Source: Mucilaginibacter sp. SMC90 (GTDB taxonomy: Bacteria; Bacteroidota; Bacteroidia; Sphingobacteriales; Sphingobacteriaceae). From it: a stretch of 64,000 nt of DNA. The translations under genes were made by a program, and so were the position numbers. Numbering within the stretch: the stretch's first letter is position 1; every line of letters starts with the position of its first letter. Of the stretch, positions 52,326 to 61,235 are shown piece by piece. Below the pieces are notes generated by a model that saw only the letters and a program-made list of their open reading frames with translations, did no database searches and had not been told where the DNA came from. The stretch covers positions 7,626,001 through 7,690,000 of the forward strand of contig NZ_CP094527.1 in assembly GCF_022811725.1 (NCBI RefSeq), read 5' to 3'.

Positions 52326-53051
52326 TTAATTAAGCTGCGCAGCTGCGGCGTTGTCAAGGAAAACCTGTGCATTTTGCAGCGTTTTAAATATAGAGGCAGG
52401 TATATCGTTGGTAACATATCCTTGCAGTGCTTGCGCTATGATTGGAGCTTTTTTACTTCCGCTGGCTATAAGTACAGGTACAGCCGCTTCGGCCAGATGG
52501 CGCAAACCAAGGGTGATACCCTCCGTTAAAACAGTATCCGTAGTAAAATATTTTTGAGCAACCTCTATTGTTATAGGTGCCAAAGGCGAGTGATGCGCAT
52601 ACGAATGAAAATCTGCACCCGGTTCGTTAAGGCCGATATGCCCGTTAAGCCCTATTCCAACTACCATCATATCCAATCCGCCAAGCTTATCAATATGCCT
52701 GTTCATGGCCTGGCATTCGGCATCCAGATCATCGGCTACGGCATTAAAAAATTTCATTTTACCCGGCAAAATATTAAGCGGTGTAAAAAAGTGCTTTTCG
52801 AGAAAGTAGGTACAGCTGCCATCATTGGTACGGTGAAGCCCAACCCATTCATCAAGGCCAACAAAATTGGTTTGGCTAAAATCAACCAAACCGCTATTTG
52901 AATATTGAACCAGGTAACTGAGCATACCCGTTGGTGAATCGCCGGAAGGAAAACAGATAAGCGCGTCCGGCTTTTGGCTAACCAGGGTAACCACCAGGTC
53001 GGCTGCGGCTTTAGACATGGTATTATAATCAGGATATGTATGTAGCTTCAT
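52326..53051 (-). CDS. Glucosamine-6-phosphate deaminase/6-phosphogluconolactonase family enzyme
   Basis: This 241-residue cytoplasmic enzyme shows family motifs 'ALICFPSGDSPTGMLSYL', 'NFVGLDEWVG' and 'VVGIGLNGHIGLNEPG', with 'ADFHSYAHHSPLA' following. The NGHIGLNEP form is found in NagB of some bacteria, so glucosamine-6-phosphate isomerase/deaminase is the likeliest activity. Its place in a glycoside-oxidation operon allows another sugar phosphate. The gap to the upstream Gfo/Idh gene is 3 bases. Confidence 0.78.
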   Translation of the reverse strand: MKLHTYPDYNTMSKAAADLVVTLVSQKPDALICFPSGDSPTGMLSYLVQYSNSGLVDFSQTNFVGLDEWVGLHRTNDGSCTYFLEKHFFTPLNILPGKMKFFNAVADDLDAECQAMNRHIDKLGGLDMMVVGIGLNGHIGLNEPGADFHSYAHHSPLAPITIEVAQKYFTTDTVLTEGITLGLRHLAEAAVPVLIASGSKKAPIIAQALQGYVTNDIPASIFKTLQNAQVFLDNAAAAQLN

Positions 53052-53054
53052 TTT

Positions 53055-54140
53055 CTATTTATTATCGAGCCAAAGGTTTACAGGTTTATCGATTTTTGCC
53101 GAAAAAGGCAATTCTATTTTTTTACCGGCACCGGCAGATGCATAGGCTGCGTAAATGAGTTCAAGCACAGCCCTGCCGTCTTCGCCGGTTACCAGCGGTG
53201 TTTTATCGTTTTGCACACAGTCAATAAAATGTTTTAACTCATGCGGATAGCCCTGGTTAAAGGCTTCTTCAAAAATGGTGAAGCTCCAGCCTTGCGTGGT
53301 ATCTGATTTTTCCATAGCATAGCCATATCCATCACGACTGTAAGTTACTGCAGCATTGCCCATAAACAAGTCGGCATAAATAACCCCGCCAAGACCATGA
53401 ATTTCACACCGGTCATCCATACCGCCATGCTTGGCCCAGCTATTTTCGGCTACGGCAGTTACACCGTTTTCAAACTCAACAATAATTACCGAATTATCCT
53501 CGCCTTTGGTGCGGCCTTTATGCAATACGGTACTCATACTGGCATAAACACTTTTAGGCTTGGCATTGTCAAGCATCCAGCGGAACCAGCCCAGCGCATG
53601 ACAGCCCATATCCATGATCACGCCGCCGCCCGAAAAATTGATATCATAAAACCAATCCGAATGGGGTCCCGAATGCTTTTCGCCCTGTTTTAACATATAA
53701 ATTTCGCCAACAGCGCCCTCTTTTACCAGGTGCCTTGCCCGCTCATATTTGGGTGCGAAGCAAAGTTCTTCGGCATACATTAGTTTTACATTATTGGCTT
53801 TGCATACGGCAATCATTTCATCGGCCTCTTCAAGCGTAACAGCAAGCGGCTTTTCAATAATAACATGCTTACCTGCTTTGGCAGCCTTGATTGTGGCTTC
53901 GGCATGCAAATAATTGGGCAGGCAGATATCCACCACCTCGCAGCCCGATTCGGCAATGAGTTTATCAATATCATCAAACCATTGCGCTATATGATATTTT
54001 TCGGCAAAAGCTTTGGCTTTTTCAGGGTTACGGGCATAGCAAGCTACAACCTCTGCTTCGGGGATAAAGCGATGGTACGATTCCATGTGGATATCAGTAA
54101 TAAAACCGGCACCCAGTATGGCTACTTTAGTTTTGTTCAT
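53055..54140 (-). CDS. Gfo/Idh/MocA family NAD(P)-dependent oxidoreductase
   Basis: This 361-residue cytoplasmic enzyme has the N-terminal Rossmann fold 'KVAILGAGFITDIHMESYHRF', then 'CLPNYLHAEATIKAAKAGKHVIIEKPLAVTLEEAD' with the conserved EKP lysine. The C-terminal domain includes 'DINFSGGGVIMDMGCHALGWFRWM', whose D..G.H positions form the usual catalytic site. The family oxidises or reduces sugar carbonyls. Here it heads the operon with the NagB-like, GMC and DUF1080 genes, so it probably interconverts a keto-sugar imported or made by the others. Confidence 0.88.
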   Translation of the reverse strand: MNKTKVAILGAGFITDIHMESYHRFIPEAEVVACYARNPEKAKAFAEKYHIAQWFDDIDKLIAESGCEVVDICLPNYLHAEATIKAAKAGKHVIIEKPLAVTLEEADEMIAVCKANNVKLMYAEELCFAPKYERARHLVKEGAVGEIYMLKQGEKHSGPHSDWFYDINFSGGGVIMDMGCHALGWFRWMLDNAKPKSVYASMSTVLHKGRTKGEDNSVIIVEFENGVTAVAENSWAKHGGMDDRCEIHGLGGVIYADLFMGNAAVTYSRDGYGYAMEKSDTTQGWSFTIFEEAFNQGYPHELKHFIDCVQNDKTPLVTGEDGRAVLELIYAAYASAGAGKKIELPFSAKIDKPVNLWLDNK

Positions 54141-54539
54141 AAAATGTATATATAATAAAGCGCCGATAATTGGAACAGCGCACAGGATTTACCTGGTTCA
54201 GAATACTATTCAAGATTAACGAATAATAATTAAAAATTGAAAAATTTTGGCAGATGCATGTTAGCAAGCCACAATCAGCCAGGTGGGGTTGCTTTGTACC
54301 AAAGTCACTAACAAAAACGCTGTCGTGCTGAGGTACGAAGCATCTTCTTCGCTCTGTATAGCGGCTCTGCATTTTGAAGAAGATCCTTTGCTATCGCTCA
54401 GGATGACAAATTAAAAACAGGTGTTATGCTGAGCCCGTCAAAGCATAGCGGGCAGGCCTCTGCGCGCGTCCTTTAACAAGCTCAGGATGACAGTCCCCTG
54501 CACCTCATGATGGCAAAGACATATCGACCTAATATATCA
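54141..54539. other. Intergenic region with two degenerate hairpin repeats
   Basis: It contains TGTCGTGCTGAG ... CTCAGGATGACA (54321-54408) and a shorter TTATGCTGAGC ... GCTCAGGATGACA pair (54424-54491). Both belong to the same family as the AGGATGACA fragments near 32.1 and 32.5 kb. No gene is credible here. Confidence 0.65.
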
Positions 54540-54785
54540 TTACTGCTCCAGCACATGTTTTTTAATAAACTCAATTGTTGATTCGGGCAGGGCGTTACCG
54601 CTGGCCTGGGTGAGGCTGCCGTCGGGCTGTAACTCAAGCTCGGCGTTGATGTTGTTATCAATAAAAACATGCAGCTTATTTTGTTCCTTTTCAACACGGC
54701 AGGTTAGCTCACGTTCTGAGTAGTTGATCAGGAATTCGTACTTCCCATCTTTTGCTGCTGGTTTGGTGTCTTTTTGATCAATCAT
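54540..54785 (-). CDS. Small cytoplasmic protein of unknown function
   Basis: A protein of about 81 residues beginning MIDQKDTKPAAKDGKYEF. It reads as alternating beta strands ('EFLINYSERELTCRVEKEQNKLHVFIDNN', 'NAELELQPDGSLTQASGN') and a terminal helix ('STIEFIKKHVLEQ'). The ATG at 54785 is preferred to an upstream one at 54812 because the extra MCYLNKQTA is not protein-like. Similar small proteins occur in Sphingobacteriaceae as conserved hypotheticals; that is my impression, not a search result. Confidence 0.55.
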   Translation of the reverse strand: MIDQKDTKPAAKDGKYEFLINYSERELTCRVEKEQNKLHVFIDNNINAELELQPDGSLTQASGNALPESTIEFIKKHVLEQ

Positions 54786-54884
54786 GGCGGTTTGTTTATT
54801 GAGATAACACACCGTACTACATGATGTTTCCTTTATTTGATAAATAAAACAGGTGTTTCAACATGCTTTAAAAAAGAGGCAGAA

Positions 54885-54918
54885 AAAAAAGAGATAGCCC
54901 GCCGGCTGTCTCTTTTTT
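54885..54918 (-). terminator. Strong terminator after the OstA-like gene
   Basis: AAAAAAGAGATAGCC pairs with GGCTGTCTCTTTTTT (one G-T) around a 4-base loop. The A and T runs make it usable on both strands. It lies about 140 bases past the stop of the OstA-like gene. The stretch 54919-55059 is A+T rich and shows nothing else. Confidence 0.8.
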
Positions 54919-55059
54919 AAATTTAAGTTGACTGACCTCATTATTTATCATAAAGAACTAATTGGTTAGAACGATAATAACAATTAGTCAAATATAAGCA
55001 CTATAGAATTAGTAGACTAATTTTTTTGATAAAAAATGTTACTTTTTTTTCATTTTAGG

Positions 55060-57633
55060 TCAGTTTTTCTTAACAGATGGCGTTTTGTTAACAATACTGT
55101 CCTTTTTCTGCCCATTTCCGGGTAGTTTTGGTGCAAAATTCCTGATTATCGTATCCTTTTTAATTTTTACCCCATTATTCTTCCCAGTATCAACTTTTAA
55201 GGTACTATCCTGCATGTTTTTTATTGCCGGCCCTTTCAGGCTATCCGTTTTGAGGCTTGCTCCTGGTTTAACAGTTCCGGGTTTGGCGGAAGCATTTTTT
55301 ACCGGCGATTTGGTTGTTGCCGCTTTTTTAACATGCTTTTTAATGATATCTTCTTTTGAGGTGGGCCGCTCTTTGGGTTTCCACAAAAAGCCCTTCAATA
55401 TCTTATCATCTTCTTTTACTTTATCTATAGGGATATACCGGTTTTCGGGCTTGGTTAAAAAGAAAACATCCGTGGCCTGGTTATTTTTAAAAGAGGTACG
55501 GATCCGGCTGCTTAATGATCGCTGCATCCCCGAAACCTTGCCGCTGTCGCGCTGAAAATATATAGTTTCGGCATTACCAAACGTATACATCTGATCAAGC
55601 TTGTCATCCTTGAAATATCCCCGCATTTTTTTCCCTGCTACCTGGTTAAAATGAGTTGAGTCATCCTTTTCAATATTTACGATAAATGCCGAAGGGAACA
55701 ATTCAATATTATCAAGCTTTTTGTGCCGCATTTGCAGGTATACGGTATCCCCGCTCAACTGCGACCCCTGCGCCCATATCATAGGATTTACGTACATACG
55801 CATGGTGGAGTCGCTGTTGCTGTAAAATACAGAATCAGATTTTGCCTGCAGATCGGATTTAAAGATCTTAACATGGTGATGCCCTATAAGCATCCTTACA
55901 CGTGCAGTATCTTTTACATTAACAGGATACTGTTTAAAAACAGGGTCACGCTGCATTTGCTCACGATATATACTATCCTGCTTTGCTTTTCTAACAGCAG
56001 CAAGTGCTTCTTTTTTTCGCTGTAATGAATCATTTACCGGCTTAGGCTTTCCAAAAAAATCACGGTGAAAATAACTGGTATCCATAGGCACCTTTATATA
56101 ATAGGCCGTAAGGAATTTGGAGGATTTTTTATCTGCTGCCAGTTTACGCTGTTTGAGGGTGGTATCCCGCAAAGTACGCTGACGTTCCTGGTAAATTTTT
56201 TGATTTTTATAGGTCATGATCTGCGTTTCAATCGTATCGGCAGTCATAAATATCGAATCACGTTTCATGTGGCTGGTATCTTTTGGTGCCACCGTGGTTT
56301 TTACAGGCACAAGCTTTCCGGTTACCTTGGTAACGCCCGGCTTAATGGCATCGGCCACTCCCGCCAGGCTACCTATGTTTTTTATACCTGCTTTGTCCTT
56401 ATTATTTTTCAATGCAGGGGCCGCCGCCTTCAATGCCGAATCGATGAGCTTTTCATTACCTTTCTTAGCCTGCGTTGCTGCTTTTATTAACATATCGGCA
56501 TTAGCACCTTTATTATTTTTCAAAGCATCCTGTGCCAGGGCAGCCGCCATATCCACATTAGCACTATCTTTTTTACCTATCGCAAACGGCTGTTTAATGG
56601 GCATGGTATTAGCAGGGGCCTTATGGCTGCTATCGGGCTTTATGGCATTGGCAATTTTGGTTAGATCGGTAACGTTTTTTACTGATGTTTTGGCATTCTT
56701 ATTCCCGGCAGGTAATTGCTTAGCCGTTGTATCGGTTTTACTGGTATCCTTTTGTTCAGATACCAATACTACATAGGCATTTTCGGTAACAACGGTTTTT
56801 TCCTCGGCCCTGTAGTACGTCCCCAAATCGCCCTTAATGGTTACTTTTTGTTCGCGGTCTTCAAAAGTGATGTTTTTTACCGCCCGGCCATAACCTTTCA
56901 GCTTATCATAAAAAAGACTATCTCCCTTTAACGATTTGGTACCCTGCCTGTATGAATTTTTCTTCCCGAAATAAGCCTGTTCGGTAACGGTGTTATATAA
57001 CCCATTTTCGGTGTACAGTGTATCTTTATCCTTGGTACCATAAATATTGGTAGGGCCGAAGAAATAAGCTATGCGCGTGCCTGTATTGTATTTAAGGGTA
57101 TCTGTTTTTATCAGGGCATCGGGCGTGGTAAGTACCACATCGTACCGGAAATAAGAGTCGCGGCTAAAAGCAAAGTAATATCCATTTTTACTGGTAAGCA
57201 CGTTATCCTTGTTTACCAGCTTACCGCCGCCTGTGTAAGTACCTATACGGCTGGCTGTATTATACGTGAGGTAATTGGTGGTTAAGGTAGCGTCGCGGTC
57301 AACCATTTTAACGTTATCGGTAAGGATTGCCGTTTTGGTATTACCATTATAGTTCAGCTTGTCCGAAAATATGTTCAGCGTATCGCCCTGATTAATGTTT
57401 ACATTGCCAAAAGCATCAAAAGCGTTTTCGTTGGGATAAAAGTAAGCACTGTCTGAGCGAAGAATGGAATAATCCTGCTTAAACACGCCTTTATAAACCT
57501 TGAACATCTGCTTGCCATTAATTTTTGCTCCGGTGCTCCGTTCAGATTGAATCAGGTTTACAATTGATTTTTTTTGAGCCATAGCTGCAGTTGCTATCGC
57601 CAAAAACAAAAAGCATAAAACGTATTTCCTCAC
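55060..57633 (-). CDS. OstA/LptA-like lipopolysaccharide-transport-type protein
   Basis: This 857-residue exported protein has a signal peptide ending 'ATAAMAQ' (about residue 19). The first 260 residues form OstA-type beta-jellyroll repeats ('FGNVNINQGDTLNIFSDKLNYNG', 'TLTTNYLTYNTASRIGTYTGGGKLV', 'ALIKTDTLKYNTGTRIAYFFG'). A long Lys/Ala/Asp-rich, low-complexity middle follows (about 300-500), then a second OstA-like block (about 570-730, 'HHHVKIFKSDLQAKSDSVFYSNSDSTMRMYVNP'). The tail is a basic, Pro/Lys-rich extension. It probably takes part in LPS bridge or outer-membrane assembly. It diverges from tilS. Confidence 0.82.
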   Translation of the reverse strand: MRKYVLCFLFLAIATAAMAQKKSIVNLIQSERSTGAKINGKQMFKVYKGVFKQDYSILRSDSAYFYPNENAFDAFGNVNINQGDTLNIFSDKLNYNGNTKTAILTDNVKMVDRDATLTTNYLTYNTASRIGTYTGGGKLVNKDNVLTSKNGYYFAFSRDSYFRYDVVLTTPDALIKTDTLKYNTGTRIAYFFGPTNIYGTKDKDTLYTENGLYNTVTEQAYFGKKNSYRQGTKSLKGDSLFYDKLKGYGRAVKNITFEDREQKVTIKGDLGTYYRAEEKTVVTENAYVVLVSEQKDTSKTDTTAKQLPAGNKNAKTSVKNVTDLTKIANAIKPDSSHKAPANTMPIKQPFAIGKKDSANVDMAAALAQDALKNNKGANADMLIKAATQAKKGNEKLIDSALKAAAPALKNNKDKAGIKNIGSLAGVADAIKPGVTKVTGKLVPVKTTVAPKDTSHMKRDSIFMTADTIETQIMTYKNQKIYQERQRTLRDTTLKQRKLAADKKSSKFLTAYYIKVPMDTSYFHRDFFGKPKPVNDSLQRKKEALAAVRKAKQDSIYREQMQRDPVFKQYPVNVKDTARVRMLIGHHHVKIFKSDLQAKSDSVFYSNSDSTMRMYVNPMIWAQGSQLSGDTVYLQMRHKKLDNIELFPSAFIVNIEKDDSTHFNQVAGKKMRGYFKDDKLDQMYTFGNAETIYFQRDSGKVSGMQRSLSSRIRTSFKNNQATDVFFLTKPENRYIPIDKVKEDDKILKGFLWKPKERPTSKEDIIKKHVKKAATTKSPVKNASAKPGTVKPGASLKTDSLKGPAIKNMQDSTLKVDTGKNNGVKIKKDTIIRNFAPKLPGNGQKKDSIVNKTPSVKKN

Positions 57634-57684
57634 AGTGGCAAAATTAGTTTTTTGTTGGGGTTATTAAATTAATAATTTTGATGA

Positions 57685-59022
57685 ATGCTGCCAGTTAATC
57701 AGTTTGTTAATTTTATTGAGCAAAACAGCTTATTTAAACCCCCTACACCCATATTGGCAGCTGTAAGCGGCGGCATCGACTCGGTGTTAATGGTGCACCT
57801 GCTTAATGCCGCAGGCTATGATTTTGGCATTGCCCATTGTAACTTTCAGTTGCGCGGCGACGAAGCCCTGCGCGATCAGGCTTTTTGCCGCAACCTCGCC
57901 ACAATACTTGGTGTACCTTTCCATACCGTAAACTTTGATACCGAACAATACGCCGCCGAAAACAAGATCTCAATACAAATGGCAGCCCGGGACCTTCGTT
58001 ATCAATGGTTTGATACAATTTGCCAGCAATCAGGTTATGAGGTTGTTGCGCTTGCTCACCACCAAAACGATACTATTGAAACAATATTGTTAAACCTTAC
58101 ACGCGGCACCGGAATTGCCGGGCTGCATGGCATTTTACCTAAAAATGGTAAACTTGTGCGCCCCTTGCTGTTTCTTTCCCGTGCAGAGATACAGACCCAT
58201 GTTACAGCCAAAGGTTTAACTTTTGTTGAGGACAGTTCCAATGCATCGGCAAAATATGCCCGTAATAAGATCAGGCTGGAGGTTGTGCCAAAACTGAAAG
58301 AACTGAACCCATCGCTCGAAAAAACGTTTGAAAATAACCTGCTTCATTTTCGCGACCTGGAGCTGCTGCTTGAGCTTAAGCTTGATGAACTAAGGCACAC
58401 CCTGGTGCAGGTACGCGGTGATATTATCTATTTGCCCATTACCGGCGTAAAGAGGCTTAACCCACAACGCCTGTTGCTTTTTAAGCTGCTAAACGAGTAT
58501 GGTTTTAATGAAACTATTATTGATGATCTCATTGCTTCGCTCGATAAACACTCAGGCCGGGTATTTGAATCGGGCACACACACGTTGCTGCTCGACCGTG
58601 ATGATATCATCATAAAACCCAACACTACCATAGTGCCTGCAGAGATAATTATTAATAAAACAGACCACGAAACTAATTTTGGCGTTTACAGGTTGAATTT
58701 ACTGCATGATGATAGCCCCCTGATCATAAAGGATAACCCGATGGCTGTATCTATTGATACCGATAAACTGATTTATCCGCTTAAAGTACGTACATGGCAT
58801 GAGGGAGATCATTTTTTCCCTTTGGGGATGAAGGGCAAAAAAAAGTTAAGCGACTTTTTCATCAATCAAAAAGTGCCGCTGCACCAAAAGGAAGAAATTC
58901 CCATAGTTGTAAACGGTAACGGCGAAATTATGTGGATTGGAGGCTATCGCCCCGACGAAAGGTATAAAGTGAGTGATAACACTAAAAAAGTTACTATCTT
59001 CGAACTGTTTAAACTAACATGA
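57685..59022 (+). CDS. tilS: tRNA(Ile)-lysidine synthetase
   Basis: This 445-residue enzyme attaches lysine to C34 of tRNA-Ile(CAU). The PP-loop SGGIDS (28-33) in 'ILAAVSGGIDSVLMVHLL' is followed by 'FGIAHCNFQLRGDEALRDQAFCR', 'ALAHHQNDTIETILLNLTRGTG' and 'EDSSNASAKYARNKIR'. The C-terminal TilS domain ends 'WHEGDHFFPLGMKGKKKLSDFFINQKVP'. All motifs are present and the length is typical of Bacteroidota. The downstream membrane-protein gene overlaps its stop by 4 bases. Confidence 0.95.
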   Translation: MLPVNQFVNFIEQNSLFKPPTPILAAVSGGIDSVLMVHLLNAAGYDFGIAHCNFQLRGDEALRDQAFCRNLATILGVPFHTVNFDTEQYAAENKISIQMAARDLRYQWFDTICQQSGYEVVALAHHQNDTIETILLNLTRGTGIAGLHGILPKNGKLVRPLLFLSRAEIQTHVTAKGLTFVEDSSNASAKYARNKIRLEVVPKLKELNPSLEKTFENNLLHFRDLELLLELKLDELRHTLVQVRGDIIYLPITGVKRLNPQRLLLFKLLNEYGFNETIIDDLIASLDKHSGRVFESGTHTLLLDRDDIIIKPNTTIVPAEIIINKTDHETNFGVYRLNLLHDDSPLIIKDNPMAVSIDTDKLIYPLKVRTWHEGDHFFPLGMKGKKKLSDFFINQKVPLHQKEEIPIVVNGNGEIMWIGGYRPDERYKVSDNTKKVTIFELFKLT

Positions 59023-59501
59023 GCGATAAATCCGTTTTTACTGAAAAACAATACCTTGGCCGGGAATTTATACCGCTAACCATACGCCTGGTTTTAGCCA
59101 TGTTTTGTTTTGCAGCCTACTTCTTTACCGACGAACGTGAACGCAATGGTGATTTGCTGGTTGTTGTGGGCTTTGCCATCATCATTATTTCTATTATCCT
59201 GGGTTTCCTGCTCCATTTCCGCACCCGGGTGGAGAACAAGAGTGTGATGCTTGACGGCCTGTGGACAACCAAGCTGGTAAAAATAGATTTGAATAGTATT
59301 GTTAAAGTTGAAAAAGGCAGTTACAGCCGTTACCTGTTCAACAACCCCGTTTATAATTTGCATACCAAAGGCACCATCCGCTTTTTCACCTCAGGCAACG
59401 AAGCCATTCACCTTACCGACCGAGATGGCCTGCTTTACATCATCGGCTCCAAACATCCCAATGAATTTTTGAGGGCGATAAGGGAAGAAATGAAAAAGTA
59501 A
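59019..59501 (+). CDS. Two-helix membrane protein with PH-like C-terminal domain
   Basis: This 160-residue protein has two hydrophobic helices (about 18-37 and 46-66) and a soluble C-terminal half. The latter contains the strands 'SVMLDGLWTTKLVKIDLNSIVKVEKGSYS', 'IRFFTSGNEAIHLTDRDGLLYIIGS' and the helix 'HPNEFLRAIREEMKK', resembling bacterial PH-like domains. The function is unknown. ATGA overlap with tilS means coupled translation. Confidence 0.7.
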   Translation: MSDKSVFTEKQYLGREFIPLTIRLVLAMFCFAAYFFTDERERNGDLLVVVGFAIIIISIILGFLLHFRTRVENKSVMLDGLWTTKLVKIDLNSIVKVEKGSYSRYLFNNPVYNLHTKGTIRFFTSGNEAIHLTDRDGLLYIIGSKHPNEFLRAIREEMKK

Positions 59502-59844
59502 TCCGGGCTTAGTCAGGAGCTTGTTACCCTCTATATCCGGCTCCGGCATAATTATGTGCTTATAATAAATTACGAGTACTTTCCCGGAGATTAAACGGAG
59601 TTTCCTTTTAAAAGCAATGCCCCAGATCAACCTGTATTAAAGTCCTGATCACCAGATTGGTAATTTAAGTAAAACTACGTATTCATCTTCTTTATAATGA
59701 GTAAAACTACTTAACTCATTTAAAACGGCATATCCTAACTTTGAAAATATACGCTACAGGCAACTTCTAAATAAACCTTTTGCCATTGTCCATTATCCGG
59801 CACCGTTAGTTTCTATCAACTTAGTTTAACCTAAAGTAATTGGT
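59502..59844. other. Intergenic region upstream of an unknown exported protein
   Basis: Only the direct-repeat promoter region (59668-59743) is noteworthy. The remainder shows no gene. Confidence 0.5.
59668..59743 (+). promoter_or_regulatory. Promoter with two direct repeats AGTAAAACTAC
   Basis: AGTAAAACTAC occurs at 59668-59678 and again at 59700-59710, 32 bases apart (about three helical turns). The -7 box TAACTTTG (59736-59743) follows, but no clear -33 box is seen. This resembles an activator-dependent promoter. The message would start about 100 bases before the ATG at 59845. Confidence 0.5.
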
Positions 59845-60786
59845 ATGAACCACCTTAAAGCAGCGCTTCTTTTGTATTTATGTTCCATTGGCAATCTGGC
59901 CTTGGCGCAAATCATCATGCATCCTCATCCGCAGCCAACCTCGCCGGTAGTTGTGAACCGCGTACCTACCAGGCTTGCATTTTCGGCAATACAGCAAAGG
60001 AGGCTTGATTCGTTATTAAGAGCGTACAAAATAGCTGTAGAAAGCATACGACGAACATCGCCGGCTTCATATGCAAGTAGTTTAACGGCACTACAAGCCG
60101 AAACCCGGCAGAAAGCCAGTCAATTGCTTACCATCGACCAAAAGCAGAATTTTCAGGTATTATCGCAAGACACCACCATGTTAGCTTTTGACATGGCTGT
60201 GCCCCCCATTAAATCTTTCCCTTTTCCTCCACCCGCGGGCTACACCTTTGCGGTACTCGACAATACTATTTTCGGCAATTGCCGTTTACTGGGCGATGCC
60301 GGCAATATTATTTATAGAGCCGTTACATCATTAACCTGCAATTATCAGGATGTTGGCTATTATGCTATTCCTAATGGCTTTGTAGTTGTCACCAAGGTAG
60401 AGGAAATTAATGACGACGCTACATCAGTTAACAGTAGCGACCGATTTTCTGAAGGGCATTATGATAACATAGGATTTTGGGATTTTATTGCTCCCCGTAA
60501 AGGCTATTTCAGGATTTTTGCTTTTTTAGTGACGGATATACCCTTTAACGCAACCAACACAAGGGTAACCGCAAATAACGCCCTGGAATGGATACGACTG
60601 GCGGCCAACATTTTACCAGATGCCATCAGGAACAAACCTTTTACACCCGGCTACAATTGTACCGTGATTGTTTATGAGTTTAAGTCGGAAGAGGCCAATA
60701 CCCCCCTATCGCCCTTGCTGTCCCCGAGGTTCAGTGCTCAAGTCCACCTACAAAAATCACATATAGCCGAAAGTTTACAACCCTGA
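59845..60786 (+). CDS. Exported protein of unknown function
   Basis: This 313-residue protein has a signal peptide ending 'LALAQ' (about residue 22). A His/Pro stretch (MHPHPQPTSP) and a helical part with Q-rich 'LTIDQKQNFQVLSQD' follow (about 45-110). A beta-rich domain contains 'FAVLDNTIFGNCRLLGDAGNIIYRAVTSLTCNYQ' (two Cys that could pair), 'YYAIPNGFVVVTKVEEI' and 'GYFRIFAFLVTDIPF'. I do not recognise it. The next gene, a membrane protein, begins 3 bases after its stop. Confidence 0.6.
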   Translation: MNHLKAALLLYLCSIGNLALAQIIMHPHPQPTSPVVVNRVPTRLAFSAIQQRRLDSLLRAYKIAVESIRRTSPASYASSLTALQAETRQKASQLLTIDQKQNFQVLSQDTTMLAFDMAVPPIKSFPFPPPAGYTFAVLDNTIFGNCRLLGDAGNIIYRAVTSLTCNYQDVGYYAIPNGFVVVTKVEEINDDATSVNSSDRFSEGHYDNIGFWDFIAPRKGYFRIFAFLVTDIPFNATNTRVTANNALEWIRLAANILPDAIRNKPFTPGYNCTVIVYEFKSEEANTPLSPLLSPRFSAQVHLQKSHIAESLQP

Positions 60787-60789
60787 GAT

Positions 60790-61227
60790 ATGGCTTCGAT
60801 CATTAAATACAAAGCCCAGAAAAGGCTTACCACGGTATGGTTTTGCTCATCCGGATTACTTTTGGCTTATGTAATTTTATGGCAAATAACCGGCAAGGAA
60901 ACAATTACAGATATTGCATCATGGTTATTGGAACATCTTGTCCCCTACCTCACCCTCATAACAACCGGATTTATAGTTGCCTATAGCCAGGAAAACAAGT
61001 ATGATAATGCCCAGATAGATGTTTTCTTTTACAGGCTGTCATTATTGGTGAGCATCTTTTACATAGGTTTCCTGATGGTGATCCTCATCATGATCCCTAA
61101 AGATCAGTTTCAACATGGCAAGCAATATGCTAAAGACTCCTTTGAGCAAACCAGCAAGATACTGCCCTATTTTGAGGTAATACTGGGAGGTGTATTGGGT
61201 GTGTTTTTTACCAAAAAGAGTGAGTAA
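60790..61227 (+). CDS. Membrane protein of unknown function, partner of the preceding gene
   Basis: This 145-residue protein has hydrophobic helices at about 15-32, 50-65, 80-102 and 125-141, a cytoplasmic-type basic start (KYKAQKRL) and a KKSE tail. 'SQENKYDNAQIDVFFYRL' forms one polar loop. No family is recognised. Its 3-base distance from the secreted protein gene implies one transcript; a joint role is inference. The LysR gene converges on it. Confidence 0.6.
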   Translation: MASIIKYKAQKRLTTVWFCSSGLLLAYVILWQITGKETITDIASWLLEHLVPYLTLITTGFIVAYSQENKYDNAQIDVFFYRLSLLVSIFYIGFLMVILIMIPKDQFQHGKQYAKDSFEQTSKILPYFEVILGGVLGVFFTKKSE

Positions 61228-61235
61228 AAACTTCT

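Noticed and set aside
54127..54372. 81-codon minus-strand frame upstream of the Gfo/Idh gene
   Set aside because: It overlaps the start of that gene and continues into a hairpin repeat; no protein character.
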